A stretch of DNA of 64,000 nt from contig NZ_CAKAKO010000004.1 in the NCBI RefSeq assembly GCF_916700565.1, forward strand, positions 496,001 to 560,000. Reading direction: 5' to 3'. The translations under genes and the position numbers were made by a program. This document shows, in pieces, positions 19,131 to 27,029 of the stretch (positions are counted from its first letter, which is position 1; every line of letters begins with the position of its first letter). The DNA is from Xenophilus sp. Marseille-Q4582 (lineage in GTDB: Bacteria; Pseudomonadota; Gammaproteobacteria; Burkholderiales; Burkholderiaceae_C). The notes beneath the pieces are model-generated. The model was not told the origin of the DNA and ran no database searches. It saw only the letters and a list, made by a program, of their open reading frames with translations.

Positions 19131-20207
19131 GTGAAAAAGATTATAGGTGCGAAGCCGCAGGCGCCGGCGGCGAGCCGGGCGCTTTCGTCTGCGGCTTCGT
19201 CCGGTGAAGTGCGACTGCTGGCCGTGGACGAGGAGTCGGCCGGCCAGCGGCTGGACAACTTCCTGTTGCGCACGCTCAAGGGCGTGCCCAAGACGCATGT
19301 CTACCGCATCATCCGTTCGGGCGAGGTGCGGCTGAACAAGGGGCGGGTGCAGGCCGACACGCGCATCGCGGCCGGCGACCTGCTGCGCGTGCCGCCGGTG
19401 CGCGTGAGCGCGGCGGCCGCCGCCAGGGAGGCCGCCCCGGCCGCGCCGCCGCGCGGCTTCGACCTGCTGCACGAGGACGAGGCCCTGCTTGCCATCAACA
19501 AGCCGGCCGGCGTGGCCGTGCATGGCGGCAGCGGGCTGAGCTTCGGCGTGATCGAGCATCTGCGCGCCGCGCGGCCGGCGGCCCGTTTCCTCGAACTGGT
19601 GCACCGCCTGGACCGCGAGACCTCCGGCGTGCTGCTGGTGGCCAAGAAGCGCAGCGCGCTCACGGCACTGCAGGCGCAGTTCCGCACGCGCGAAACCGGC
19701 AAGACCTACCTGGCGCTGGCTGAGGGCGAATGGCCCGCGCGCCTGAAGGTGCTGGACGCGCCGCTGGCCCGCTACCTGCTGCCCGCCAGGCCCGGCCAGG
19801 CCGAGGGCGAGCGCCGCGTGAAGGTGGTGGACAAGGACCATCCCGACGCCATGCGCGCGCTGACGCTGGTGCGCGTGCTCGCGCGGCTGACGCTGCCCGG
19901 CGACGACCGGCCCATGAGCCTGCTGGCCGTCACCATCAAGACCGGGCGCACGCACCAGATCCGCGTGCACCTGGCTTCGGCCGGCCATCCGATCGCGGGC
20001 GACGACAAATACAGCGACTTCGAGCGCCGCCGCGACCTGGCGCGCCTGGGGCTCAAGCGCATGTTCCTGCACGCCTGGCGGCTGCGCTTCGAGCACCCGG
20101 CCACGGGCGAGGCGCTGGCGCTGCAGGCCGACCTTCCCTCCGAATTGGCGGCCCTGATGCCGCCCGCCGCCCTCCAGGCCCTGGCCGACCCCGGACCCTC
20201 CGCATGA
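19131..20207 (+). CDS. rluC: 23S rRNA pseudouridine synthase RluC
   Basis: 358 residues if started at the GTG at 19131. A GTG at 19080 is in frame, but the bases between look like AT-rich promoter DNA. An N-terminal S4 domain (about 40-100, with RIIRSGEVRLNKGR) precedes the RluA-type catalytic domain with HRLDRETSG, where the Asp is the catalytic residue. RluC makes three pseudouridines in 23S rRNA. It is divergent from rne, the same pairing seen in E. coli. The TGA overlaps the ATG of the phosphatase gene. The product call is secure and the start is less so. Confidence 0.88.
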   Translation: MKKIIGAKPQAPAASRALSSAASSGEVRLLAVDEESAGQRLDNFLLRTLKGVPKTHVYRIIRSGEVRLNKGRVQADTRIAAGDLLRVPPVRVSAAAAAREAAPAAPPRGFDLLHEDEALLAINKPAGVAVHGGSGLSFGVIEHLRAARPAARFLELVHRLDRETSGVLLVAKKRSALTALQAQFRTRETGKTYLALAEGEWPARLKVLDAPLARYLLPARPGQAEGERRVKVVDKDHPDAMRALTLVRVLARLTLPGDDRPMSLLAVTIKTGRTHQIRVHLASAGHPIAGDDKYSDFERRRDLARLGLKRMFLHAWRLRFEHPATGEALALQADLPSELAALMPPAALQALADPGPSA

Positions 20208-20890
20208 CCTCTTCCCCTGAAGCGGGCGCTGAACGCCCCCGCCGCTTCGACCTCATCGCCTTCGACTGGGACGGCACGCTCTACGACTCCACGGCCCTGA
20301 TCGTGCGTTGCATCCAGTCCGCCGTGGAGGACGTGGGCGGCAAGCGCCCGAGCGACCAGGACGCGGCCTGGGTCATCGGCCTGGGCCTGGCCGAGGCGCT
20401 GGCGCGCGCCGCACCCGACGTGCCGCCCGAAAAATACCCACAGCTGGGCGCGCGCTACCGCCACCACTTCCTGCTGCACCAGGACGATCTGGTGCTCTTC
20501 GACGGTGTGCTGTCGATGCTGGATGCTCTGCACGCGCGCGGCCACAAGCTGGCCGTGGCCACGGGCAAGTCGCGCCGCGGGCTGGACCTGGCGCTGGACA
20601 CCGTGGCGCTGCGCCACCGCTTCGACGCCTCGCGCACCGCCGACGAGACCTTCGGCAAGCCGCATCCGCGCATGCTGCTGGAGCTGATGGAGGAACTGGG
20701 CGTACCGGCTTCGCGCACCCTGATGATCGGCGACACCACGCACGACCTGCAGCTGGCGCTCAACGCCGGCTGCGCCAGCGTGGGCGTGAGCTACGGCGCC
20801 CACACGCCCGAAGGCTTCGCGCCGCTGTCGCCGCTGCACGTGGCCCATTCGGTGCCCGACCTGGCGGCCTGGCTGCTGGACCACGCCTGA
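20204..20890 (+). CDS. HAD-family phosphatase (Gph-like)
   Basis: 228 residues in an ATGA overlap with rluC. All HAD motifs are present: the nucleophile D21 with D23 in FDWDGTLYDS, ATGKSRRGLD (motif II), KPHPRM (motif III Lys) and GDTTHDLQLALNAG (motif IV acids). The helical cap between motifs I and II is of the class IA phosphoglycolate-phosphatase type. Likely substrates are small phosphorylated metabolites. Conserved linkage with rluC and the Rieske protein is known in related bacteria, but the physiological substrate is not established. Confidence 0.85.
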   Translation: MTSSPEAGAERPRRFDLIAFDWDGTLYDSTALIVRCIQSAVEDVGGKRPSDQDAAWVIGLGLAEALARAAPDVPPEKYPQLGARYRHHFLLHQDDLVLFDGVLSMLDALHARGHKLAVATGKSRRGLDLALDTVALRHRFDASRTADETFGKPHPRMLLELMEELGVPASRTLMIGDTTHDLQLALNAGCASVGVSYGAHTPEGFAPLSPLHVAHSVPDLAAWLLDHA

Positions 20891-20910
20891 GACCTCTCCC
20901 GCGCACGCGC

Positions 20911-21315
20911 ATGACACTCCCCAGCCCACCCCTGCCGCGACAGGACGATGAAGGTGAAGCGGTTCCGCTGTGCAATTCGCGCGACCTGGCCGACGGCGGC
21001 CGGGCCGTGGGTTTCGACGTCGTCTACGGCGGCCAGACCTGCCGCGCCTTCGCCATCCGCTTCGAGGGGCGCGTGCATGCCTATCTCAACCGCTGCACCC
21101 ATGTGGCAATGGAGATGGACTACCAGGAGAACCGCTTCTTCGACGACACCGGCCAGTGGCTGCTGTGCGCCACGCACGGCGCCGCCTACCGGCCCGACAG
21201 CGGCGCGTGCGCCGGCGGCCCCTGCCGAGGCGGGCTGGTGAAGATTCCCTTGAGCGAGAGGGACGGCGTGGTGCACTGGCATACTGCCTGGAACCTGCAG
21301 CCCTTGCAGTTCTAG
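20911..21315 (+). CDS. Rieske [2Fe-2S] domain protein
   Basis: 134 residues holding a single Rieske domain. The cluster ligands are C62-T-H64 and C86-A-T-H89. There is no signal peptide and no catalytic domain, so it is a small soluble cytoplasmic ferredoxin-like protein. It lies 20 bases after the phosphatase and 21 bases before the S49 peptidase, giving a likely rluC-phosphatase-Rieske-peptidase operon. The electron partner is unknown. Confidence 0.85.
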   Translation: MTLPSPPLPRQDDEGEAVPLCNSRDLADGGRAVGFDVVYGGQTCRAFAIRFEGRVHAYLNRCTHVAMEMDYQENRFFDDTGQWLLCATHGAAYRPDSGACAGGPCRGGLVKIPLSERDGVVHWHTAWNLQPLQF

Positions 21316-21336
21316 CGCCGCTGGGCGCTTTCATCC

Positions 21337-22383
21337 ATGAGCGACCCTGACCGACGCGAGCCGGCGGGCTTCGGCCCCGATCCTCACGCATTGCCGGCGG
21401 CGCCGGCCCCTTCCACTTCCCCGTCTTCATCCGTGAACAACGACCCCACTTCCAAGCCCGGCTGGGAGCGCGCCACGCTCGAAAAGCTGGCTTTTGCCGC
21501 CCTCAAGGAACAGCGCGCCGCGCGCCGCTGGAAGACCTTCGTGCGCCTGGCCTGGCTGGCTTTCTTCATCGCCCTGGTGTGGCTGGGCGTGTCGCGCTCG
21601 CAGAGCACGGCCGTGAACAGCGCCCCGCACACGGCGGTGGTGGAGATCGAGGGCGCGATCGCGGGCGACTCCGACGCCAGCGCCGAGTACATCGTGGCCG
21701 CCGTGCGCAGCGCCTTCGAGGACGCGGGCTCCAAGGGCGTGGTGCTGCTGATCAACTCGCCCGGCGGCAGCCCGGTGCAGGCCGGCATCATCCATGACGA
21801 GATCAAGCGCCTGCGCGCCAAGCACAACAAGCCGGTGTATGCCGTGGTCGAGGAGACCTGCGCCTCCGCCGCCTACTACATTGCCGCCGCGGCCGACGAG
21901 ATCTTCGTCGACAAGGCCAGCCTGGTCGGCAGCATCGGCGTGCTGATGGACGGCTTCGGCTTCACCGGCACCATGGAAAAGCTGGGCGTGGAGCGCCGCC
22001 TGCTCACTTCCGGCGCGAACAAGGGCTTCCTGGACCCCTTCAGCCCGATGAGCGACGCCCAGCGTGCCCATGCGCAGCAGATGCTGGACCAGATCCACGC
22101 CCAGTTCATCGACGTGGTGAGGAAGGGCCGCGGCGAGCGTCTGAAGACCGAGACGCCCGAGCTGTTCAGCGGCCTGTTCTGGACCGGCCAGCAGGCCATC
22201 GCCCTGGGCCTGGCCGACAAGCTGGGCAGCGTGGAATTCGTGGCCCGCGACGTGCTCAAGGCCGAGGAGATCATCGACTACACGCGCCGCGAGAACGTGG
22301 CCGAGCGGCTGGCCAAGCGCTTCGGCGCCGCGGCGGCGCAGGCGGCCGTGCAGGCGCTGCAGACCACGCCGTCGCTGCGCTGA
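21337..22383 (+). CDS. S49-family membrane peptidase (signal peptide peptidase SppA-like)
   Basis: 348 residues. An N-terminal cytoplasmic tail precedes one membrane helix (about 68-85). The protease domain has S177 in CASAAYYIA and K229 in SGANKGFLDPF. Their 52-residue spacing equals that of the Ser-Lys pair in Bacillus subtilis SppA. It is the short form with one S49 domain, which works as a ring-shaped oligomer cleaving signal-peptide remnants in the membrane. It is the last gene before a strong terminator. Confidence 0.88.
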   Translation: MSDPDRREPAGFGPDPHALPAAPAPSTSPSSSVNNDPTSKPGWERATLEKLAFAALKEQRAARRWKTFVRLAWLAFFIALVWLGVSRSQSTAVNSAPHTAVVEIEGAIAGDSDASAEYIVAAVRSAFEDAGSKGVVLLINSPGGSPVQAGIIHDEIKRLRAKHNKPVYAVVEETCASAAYYIAAAADEIFVDKASLVGSIGVLMDGFGFTGTMEKLGVERRLLTSGANKGFLDPFSPMSDAQRAHAQQMLDQIHAQFIDVVRKGRGERLKTETPELFSGLFWTGQQAIALGLADKLGSVEFVARDVLKAEEIIDYTRRENVAERLAKRFGAAAAQAAVQALQTTPSLR

Positions 22384-22404
22384 GCGTCGTTTCCTGTTCC
22401 GATG

Positions 22405-22444
22405 CGCCCCTGCGGGAAAGGCTCCCGCAGGGGCGTTCTGTTTT
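22405..22444. terminator. Intrinsic terminator after the S49 peptidase gene
   Basis: A perfect 13-bp GC-rich stem (22405-22417 with 22423-22435, loop AAGGC) is followed by TTCTGTTTT. It ends the rightward operon and lies only 10 bases from the end of the convergent MFS gene. Confidence 0.85.
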
Positions 22445-22453
22445 GGGGGCGTC

Positions 22454-23593
22454 TCAGGCGCGCGCGTGCCGGGCGGACATTGCCAGCGCCAGCGCGAACA
22501 GCACCACCACGCCCAGCGCGAAGGTCAGTGAGCTGACGCGCGCGACCAGGCCGATCAGCGGCGGCCCGGCCATGAAGCCCAGGTAGGCGGCCGCGGACAC
22601 GGCCGCGATGCCGCGCGCCGGCTCGATGCCCGGCACGCGCGCGGCGGCGGCGAACAGCACCGGCACCACGTTGGCAAAGCCGATGCCCACGCCCGCGCAG
22701 CCGGCCAGTGCCACCCATGGCGAATCGGTCAGCAGCACCAGCGTCATCGCGGCGGCAGCGAGCAGCGCGCTGCCGCGCACCAGCACCGCCGGCTCGAAGC
22801 GCGCGCGCAACGCGTCGCCACCGAAGCGCGCGGCCGCCATCGCGGCCGAGAAGCTGGCATAGGCCAGCGCCGCCTGTTCCTGCGGGCTGCCCAGCTCCTG
22901 CTGCAGGTAGAGCACGCTCCAGTCGTACATCGCGCCTTCGGCGATCAGGCCCAGCGCCGCCAGCACGCCCAGGACCACCAGGGCACCGCGCGGCAGGCGA
23001 AAGCCTTCCTGGCTGGGCGCCGACTGCGTGTGGCGCGCGGGCAGCATCCAGTGGCCGAAGCCCGCGATGGCCGCGGCCATGACCCCGGCCACGGCCAGCA
23101 GGTGCCAGGCGGCGCCCAGGCCGGCCGCCAGTGTGGCGCTGCCGCTCACCGCGCCCACCATGCCGCCCAGGCTGAACATGCCGTGCATGCCGCTCATCAG
23201 CGGCTGGCGGTCCAGCAGCTCGATCTGCGCGGCCTCGGTGTTGATGGCGACGTCGAACACGCTCGTGACCATGCCGAAGACCGCCAGCAGCACGAGCAGC
23301 CCGGCGTAGCCCGGCATGGCCAGCAGGCCGGCCAGCAGCAGCGCGTAGAGGGCGCCCGTCAGGCGCGCGCAGGGGCCGGCGCCGAAGCGCGCGATCCAGC
23401 GGCTGGCGCGCGTCAGGCCGAACAGCGCGCCGAAGCCGGCCGCCAGCATGGCCAGGCCCAGCGTGGCCTCGTCCAGGCCGTAGTGCGCCTTGACGGTGGG
23501 AATGTGCACGCCCCAGGTCGCGAAGATGAAGCCGGAGCAGAAGAACTGGTTGCGGGCGGCCCAGCGGGTCGCGGTGGGGGACAGGGCGGTCAA
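22454..23593 (-). CDS. MFS transporter (YbjJ-like)
   Basis: 379 residues with about 12 hydrophobic helices and the short loops of the major facilitator superfamily. N-terminal segments such as FCSGFIFATWGVHIPTVK and the MHGMFSLGGMVGA region resemble the YbjJ/fucose-permease-like group. The substrate is unknown. It is convergent with the S49 gene and lies 60 bases downstream of the start of no other leftward gene, so it probably has its own promoter. Confidence 0.8.
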   Translation of the reverse strand: MTALSPTATRWAARNQFFCSGFIFATWGVHIPTVKAHYGLDEATLGLAMLAAGFGALFGLTRASRWIARFGAGPCARLTGALYALLLAGLLAMPGYAGLLVLLAVFGMVTSVFDVAINTEAAQIELLDRQPLMSGMHGMFSLGGMVGAVSGSATLAAGLGAAWHLLAVAGVMAAAIAGFGHWMLPARHTQSAPSQEGFRLPRGALVVLGVLAALGLIAEGAMYDWSVLYLQQELGSPQEQAALAYASFSAAMAAARFGGDALRARFEPAVLVRGSALLAAAAMTLVLLTDSPWVALAGCAGVGIGFANVVPVLFAAAARVPGIEPARGIAAVSAAAYLGFMAGPPLIGLVARVSSLTFALGVVVLFALALAMSARHARA

Positions 23594-23653
23594 GAAAAAG
23601 AAATCCGGAAGGGCGGCGCCTGGTGCATGGCGGGGCGAAGGCCTGTGCGGGCC

Positions 23654-24421
23654 TCAGGCGCCGATGGCGAAAACGGTGGGCAGGCGGTGATGCGCGGGCG
23701 GCGGGCGCCGGCGCCAGGCCTGGATGCTGTCGCTGTGGACCGCCGCCTGCGCCAGGGTCAGGCCGGCGGCCTCGGCCAGCCGCGTGCCGGGCTGCAGCGT
23801 GGCCAGCAGCGCATCGTGCACGGCGGCGTTGCGGTAGGGCGTTTCGATGAAAAGCTGGGTCTGGCCCGTGCGCAGGGCCAGCGCTTCCAGCTCGCGGATG
23901 CGCTGCTGGCGCGCCGCGGCGTCCTGCGGCAGGTAGCCGACGAAAGCGAAGTTCTGGCCGTTGAGGCCGCTGGCCGCCAGCGCGAGCAGCAGCGACACCG
24001 GGCCCACCAGCGGCACCACCACCGCGCCCATCGCATGCGCGGCACGCACCACGGCGCTGCCGGGGTCGGCCACGGCGGGCATGCCGGCCTCGCTGAGCAG
24101 ACCCATGTCGTGGCCCGCGGCCAGCGGCGCGAGCAGGGCGCGCGCATCGAAGGGCGCGGCGCCGGCGCTGCCGGCATGGTCGCCTTTCTTGTGCACGGCA
24201 CGCGGCAGTTCCTGGATCGCCTGCGCCTGCAGCGGCGCGGCCAGCGGGGCCGCGGCGTCGATGCGCTTGAGCACGGCGCGTGCGCTCTTGGCGTTCTCGC
24301 AGATCCAGTGCGTGAGGCGCGCGGCCTGGGTCAGGGTGGCGCGCGGCAGCACGTCCTCGATGGGCGTCTGCTCGTCGCAGCCGAAGTCCAGCGGCGCGGG
24401 AACCAGGTACAGCGTGGCCAT
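23654..24421 (-). CDS. RsmI-like SAM-dependent methyltransferase (tetrapyrrole methylase fold)
   Basis: 255 residues. The N-terminus (LYLVPAPLDF), GLLSEAGMPAVADPGS, the loop VPLVGPVSLLLALAASGLNG and FIETPYRN are hallmarks of the RsmI family. True RsmI methylates the 2'-hydroxyl of C1402 in 16S rRNA. This shorter and more divergent form is a separate COG0313 paralog common in betaproteobacteria, so I do not give it the rsmI name. It starts 14 bases after the end of maf, so the two are likely cotranscribed. Confidence 0.85.
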   Translation of the reverse strand: MATLYLVPAPLDFGCDEQTPIEDVLPRATLTQAARLTHWICENAKSARAVLKRIDAAAPLAAPLQAQAIQELPRAVHKKGDHAGSAGAAPFDARALLAPLAAGHDMGLLSEAGMPAVADPGSAVVRAAHAMGAVVVPLVGPVSLLLALAASGLNGQNFAFVGYLPQDAAARQQRIRELEALALRTGQTQLFIETPYRNAAVHDALLATLQPGTRLAEAAGLTLAQAAVHSDSIQAWRRRPPPAHHRLPTVFAIGA

Positions 24422-24435
24422 CGGTGCGGCGCGCG

Positions 24436-25017
24436 TCAAAGCAGCGCGATGCCGGCCGCGCGCAGCAGCCGGCAGGTGCGGATCAGCGGCAGGCCCACGA
24501 GGGCCGTCGGGTCGTCGCTCTCGATCGATTCGAGCAAAGCGATGCCCAGGCCTTCGCTCTTGGCGCTGCCGGCACAGTCGTACGGCTCTTCGGCGCGCAG
24601 GTACTGCTCGATGGCGGCATCGCCGAGGTCGCGGAACACCACGCGCACGGGCGCCAGGTCCTGCTGGGCGAAGCCGGTGGCCTCGCACACCACGGCCAGC
24701 GCCGTCTGGAACACGAGCGTGCGCCCGCGCATGCGCCGCAACTGGGCCACGGCGCGCGCATGGTCGCCGGGCTTGCCCAGCGCCTCGCCGTCCAGGTCGG
24801 CGACCTGGTCGGAGCCGATCACCACGGCTTCGGGAAAGCGCTGCGCCACGGCCCGCGCCTTGGCCAGCGCCAGCCGCGCGGCCAGAGCCGCGGGTGCTTC
24901 GCCGGGCAGGGGGGTTTCGTCGACTTCCGGGGCTTGGACCTCGAAGGGCAGGCGCAGGCGCTCCATCAGGCCGCGGCGGTAGCGCGAGGTGGAGCCGAGA
25001 ATCACGGTGCGTTGCAT
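24436..25017 (-). CDS. maf: Maf-family nucleotide pyrophosphatase (YceF subtype)
   Basis: 193 residues. The substrate-entry motif GSTSRYRR and the catalytic Asp70 in IGSDQVADLDG are present. Maf proteins hydrolyse non-canonical nucleoside triphosphates. The YceF branch prefers 7-methyl-GTP. The subtype is supported by position: as in E. coli, it is transcribed away from yceD at the head of the rpmF-plsX-fab cluster, with 58 bases between the two starts. Confidence 0.88.
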   Translation of the reverse strand: MQRTVILGSTSRYRRGLMERLRLPFEVQAPEVDETPLPGEAPAALAARLALAKARAVAQRFPEAVVIGSDQVADLDGEALGKPGDHARAVAQLRRMRGRTLVFQTALAVVCEATGFAQQDLAPVRVVFRDLGDAAIEQYLRAEEPYDCAGSAKSEGLGIALLESIESDDPTALVGLPLIRTCRLLRAAGIALL

Positions 25018-25075
25018 GGCCGGCATTGTCCTTGAGCCGTGCGGCCCCTGTCCGGGCGCGCGTAGACTGCCGTCC

Positions 25076-25630
25076 ATGAAGAAGGAATTCGATGCCGGCC
25101 GGCTGGACGTGACGGCCTTCGCCCAGGCGGGCGCCCTGCTGGAGGCGCAGGAGCCGCTGCGCGCCTTCGAGCGCCTGCAGGCGGAAGCGGTGAGCAGCGA
25201 ACTGCCGGCCGAGGTGCGCTGGTGCGCCCGCGGCGAGTGGCGCGCGGGCAGCGGCGGGGCCGGTGCGCCCTGGCTGCATGTGCAGGCCGAAGCCACGGTG
25301 CCGCTCACCTGCCAGCGCTGCCTGCTGCCCCTGGCGGCCAAGCTGGAGGCGGACCGCTGGTTCCGCTTCGTCGCCGACGAGGAAACCGCGGCTTTCGAGG
25401 ACGAGGAGGCCGAGGAAGACGTGCTGGTCGCCAGCAAGAGCTTCGACCTGCGTGAACTGGTGGAGGACGAGCTGCTGATGGAAATGCCCGTCGCCCCGCG
25501 CCACGAGGTCTGTCCCGAAGCGGTGCCCATGTCGGTGCAGGACGCGGATTTCGACGCCGCCGAAGCCGAGCGGCCCAAGCCCTTCGCGGCGCTGGCGCAG
25601 CTCAAGAAGAAGCCCGGCCCCGAGGGCTGA
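25076..25630 (+). CDS. yceD: DUF177/YceD protein, 23S rRNA accumulation factor
   Basis: 184 residues. The ATG at 25076 begins MKKEFDAGRLD. The family Cys pair is in LTCQRCLLPL (about residue 80), followed by a very acidic segment (DEEAEEDV) and KSFDLRELVEDELL. DUF177 proteins are linked to 23S rRNA accumulation and are always placed before rpmF. Here the link is broken: an insertion sequence starts at the base after the stop codon, and the stop triplet TGA is itself the duplicated target site. The coding region is complete. Confidence 0.88.
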   Translation: MKKEFDAGRLDVTAFAQAGALLEAQEPLRAFERLQAEAVSSELPAEVRWCARGEWRAGSGGAGAPWLHVQAEATVPLTCQRCLLPLAAKLEADRWFRFVADEETAAFEDEEAEEDVLVASKSFDLRELVEDELLMEMPVAPRHEVCPEAVPMSVQDADFDAAEAERPKPFAALAQLKKKPGPEG

Positions 25631-25638
25631 GAGCGTGT

Positions 25639-26115
25639 TCAAAGTCTCTTGAGCAAGAGCACCAAGAATGCCAAGTGGACGAACTGCAGGCTGGTGTTGA
25701 GCCATCGCTCGCAGTTCTTCCACAGCCTCCTGTTCTTGTCCAGCCAGGCAAAGCTGCGTTCCACGACCCAGCGCTTGGGCATCACCTTGAAAGTGTGAAG
25801 CTCGCTTCTCTTGGCGATCTGCACCGTCACATGCCCTCCCAGAATCTGCTGCACGCCTTGCGCGAACGGCCGACCGATGTAGCCTGCATCGCACAGCAGG
25901 CTTTGTAGCCGGCTCAACCGGGGCTTGCAGCGCTGTAGCGCCTGCAGTGCGCCTTTGCGGTCCGTCACCTCGGCCGTGGTCACCGCTATCGCATGCGGCA
26001 ATCCCTGGGTGTCCACCGCGATGTGGCGCTTGATGCCCGAGACCTTCTTGCCTCCGTCACAGCCCCTCAAGCCCGCCGTGTCCGTGTTCTTCACGCTCTG
26101 CGCGTCCACGATCAA
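25639..26115 (-). CDS. IS5-family transposase, catalytic frame (OrfB)
   Basis: 158 codons holding the DDE domain: Asp in MIVDAQSVKNTD, Asp in LLCDAGYIG and Glu in WVVERSFAWLDKNRR. The listed start is the first ATG of this frame. In related elements the protein is made as a fusion with OrfA by slippage at the A-run, so it may not start here. Whether the seven-A run still permits a productive shift is uncertain. Confidence 0.8.
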   Translation of the reverse strand: MIVDAQSVKNTDTAGLRGCDGGKKVSGIKRHIAVDTQGLPHAIAVTTAEVTDRKGALQALQRCKPRLSRLQSLLCDAGYIGRPFAQGVQQILGGHVTVQIAKRSELHTFKVMPKRWVVERSFAWLDKNRRLWKNCERWLNTSLQFVHLAFLVLLLKRL

Positions 26116-26431
26116 GAGCGTGCTGCAGGCGTTGCGCCCCAGTTTCTCGCGGGCCGCGCCAACCTGATTTTTTTAATGCCTGCTCCAGCAGGCTGCCACC
26201 CTCGCGTGGCTCGCTCCAGATGGCAAAGTACGAGTGCACGGTGCGCCACTTGGGAAAGTCGCTGGGCAGTGCCCGCCACTGACAGCCCGTGCGCAGCAGG
26301 TAAAGCACGGCGCAAAACACCTCGTACAGCTCCACTTTGCGTGGGGCAGTCTTTCTGCGCGCACTCTCCAGCAATGGCCGGATCACCTCGAACTGCTCGC
26401 GCTTGATGTCGCTGGGGTAGCCTTTTCTCAC
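26057..26431 (-). CDS. IS5-family transposase, N-terminal frame (OrfA)
   Basis: 124 codons from a GTG start (MRKGYPSDIKREQ). The first 85 or so match the N-terminal DUF4096-like domain of IS427-group transposases (CAVLYLLRTGCQWRALP, FPKWRTVHSYF). Past the run of seven A residues (minus strand, near 26168-26174) the frame reads out of phase with the family. The native continuation is in the OrfB frame, reached by losing one A or gaining two. Slippage one base backward instead leads to a stop at 26112. Confidence 0.8.
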   Translation of the reverse strand: MRKGYPSDIKREQFEVIRPLLESARRKTAPRKVELYEVFCAVLYLLRTGCQWRALPSDFPKWRTVHSYFAIWSEPREGGSLLEQALKKSGWRGPRETGAQRLQHALDRGRAEREEHGHGGLEGL

Positions 26432-26502
26432 CCACCGAGCTTCTCACATCAAGAGGGTGAGACTTTGAACACGTTCTGAGGCCGGCGCCCCACAGGACGG
26501 CT

Positions 26503-26531
26503 GGCGCACCGGGCCCGCGTCAGCATATAAT
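26503..26531 (+). promoter_or_regulatory. Probable sigma-70 promoter for rpmF-plsX-fab
   Basis: A perfect -10 hexamer TATAAT (26526-26531) lies 240 bases before rpmF, with only a weak -35 (GGCGCA at 26503-26508). It is downstream of the insertion sequence, so rpmF and the essential fab genes could still be expressed after the insertion cut them off from yceD. Confidence 0.55.
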
Positions 26532-26570
26532 CATGGGCTTCGCGCGCGCCTGCCGGCTCGCAGGGCTTCC

Positions 26571-26700
26571 GTCCGGAACGGACAAGGTGGACCGATCCAG
26601 GGGATCGGTCGGCCTGGAAGGTCTTCACAGGGCAGGTTCGGTGCCAAAGGCGGGGCCAGCCCCGATCGCCGGTTTCCGGTCCGGCCATGCAGGGCATGGC
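26571..26700 (+). other. Structured rpmF leader with three tight hairpins
   Basis: Three perfect stem-loops with 3-base loops lie between the promoter and rpmF: 26571-26583 (GTCCG-GAA-CGGAC), 26590-26610 (9-bp stem, loop AGG) and 26684-26700 (GCCATGC-AGG-GCATGGC). The leader is about 235 bases long and has no credible gene. It may control L32 or operon expression. No known riboswitch was recognised. Confidence 0.5.
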
Positions 26701-26771
26701 GGGCCGGCCGGCTCGACGAGCGGTCGCGCGGCACCCACTCACTCTTCATACAGCATTAGCAGGAGCCGATC

Positions 26772-26954
26772 ATGGCCGTTCAGCAAAACAAGAAGTCGCC
26801 TTCCAAGCGTGGCATGCACCGTTCGCACAATGCCCTGGGCACGCCCGGCATCGCCGTGGAACCCACCACGGGCGAAACGCATCTGCGTCACCACATCAGC
26901 CCCAACGGTTTCTACCGGGGCCGCAAGGTCCTGAAGACCAAGACCGAAGCCTGA
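26772..26954 (+). CDS. rpmF: 50S ribosomal protein L32
   Basis: 60 residues, [20 protein letters not shown], the standard start of the protein in proteobacteria. The central [14 protein letters not shown] is the conserved C-terminal half. The four zinc cysteines of some L32 forms are absent, as is usual here. AGGAG lies 6-7 bases before the ATG. It sits between the structured leader and an intrinsic terminator that separates it from plsX. Confidence 0.97.
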   Translation: MAVQQNKKSPSKRGMHRSHNALGTPGIAVEPTTGETHLRHHISPNGFYRGRKVLKTKTEA

Positions 26955-26988
26955 CACCCGACGCCTGATCTTGTCCGTTCAAGGCCAG

Positions 26989-27028
26989 GGCCCGAGCTAC
27001 TTGCATCGTAGCGTCGGGCCTTTGTTTT
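26989..27028 (+). terminator. Intrinsic terminator/attenuator between rpmF and plsX
   Basis: The stem GGCCCGA-GCTAC pairs with GTAGC-G-TCGGGCC across loop TTGCATC and is followed by TTTGTTTT. The T-run ends one base before the plsX ATG at 27030. It should let L32 be made in excess over PlsX and may also mask the plsX ribosome-binding region, where no clear Shine-Dalgarno is visible. Confidence 0.75.
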
Positions 27029-27029
27029 G

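Larger units (their letters stand above)
25631..26476 (-). mobile_element. IS5-family element (IS427 group), 846 bp
   Basis: The ends are 18-bp inverted repeats (25631-25648 and 26459-26476) differing at one base, beginning GAGCGTGTTC and GAACGTGTTC. A 3-bp target duplication TGA flanks it at 25628-25630 and 26477-26479, fitting the TNA target preference of this group. It codes for a two-frame DDE transposase on the minus strand, opposite to the host operon. The left TGA copy is the stop codon of yceD. Confidence 0.93.
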
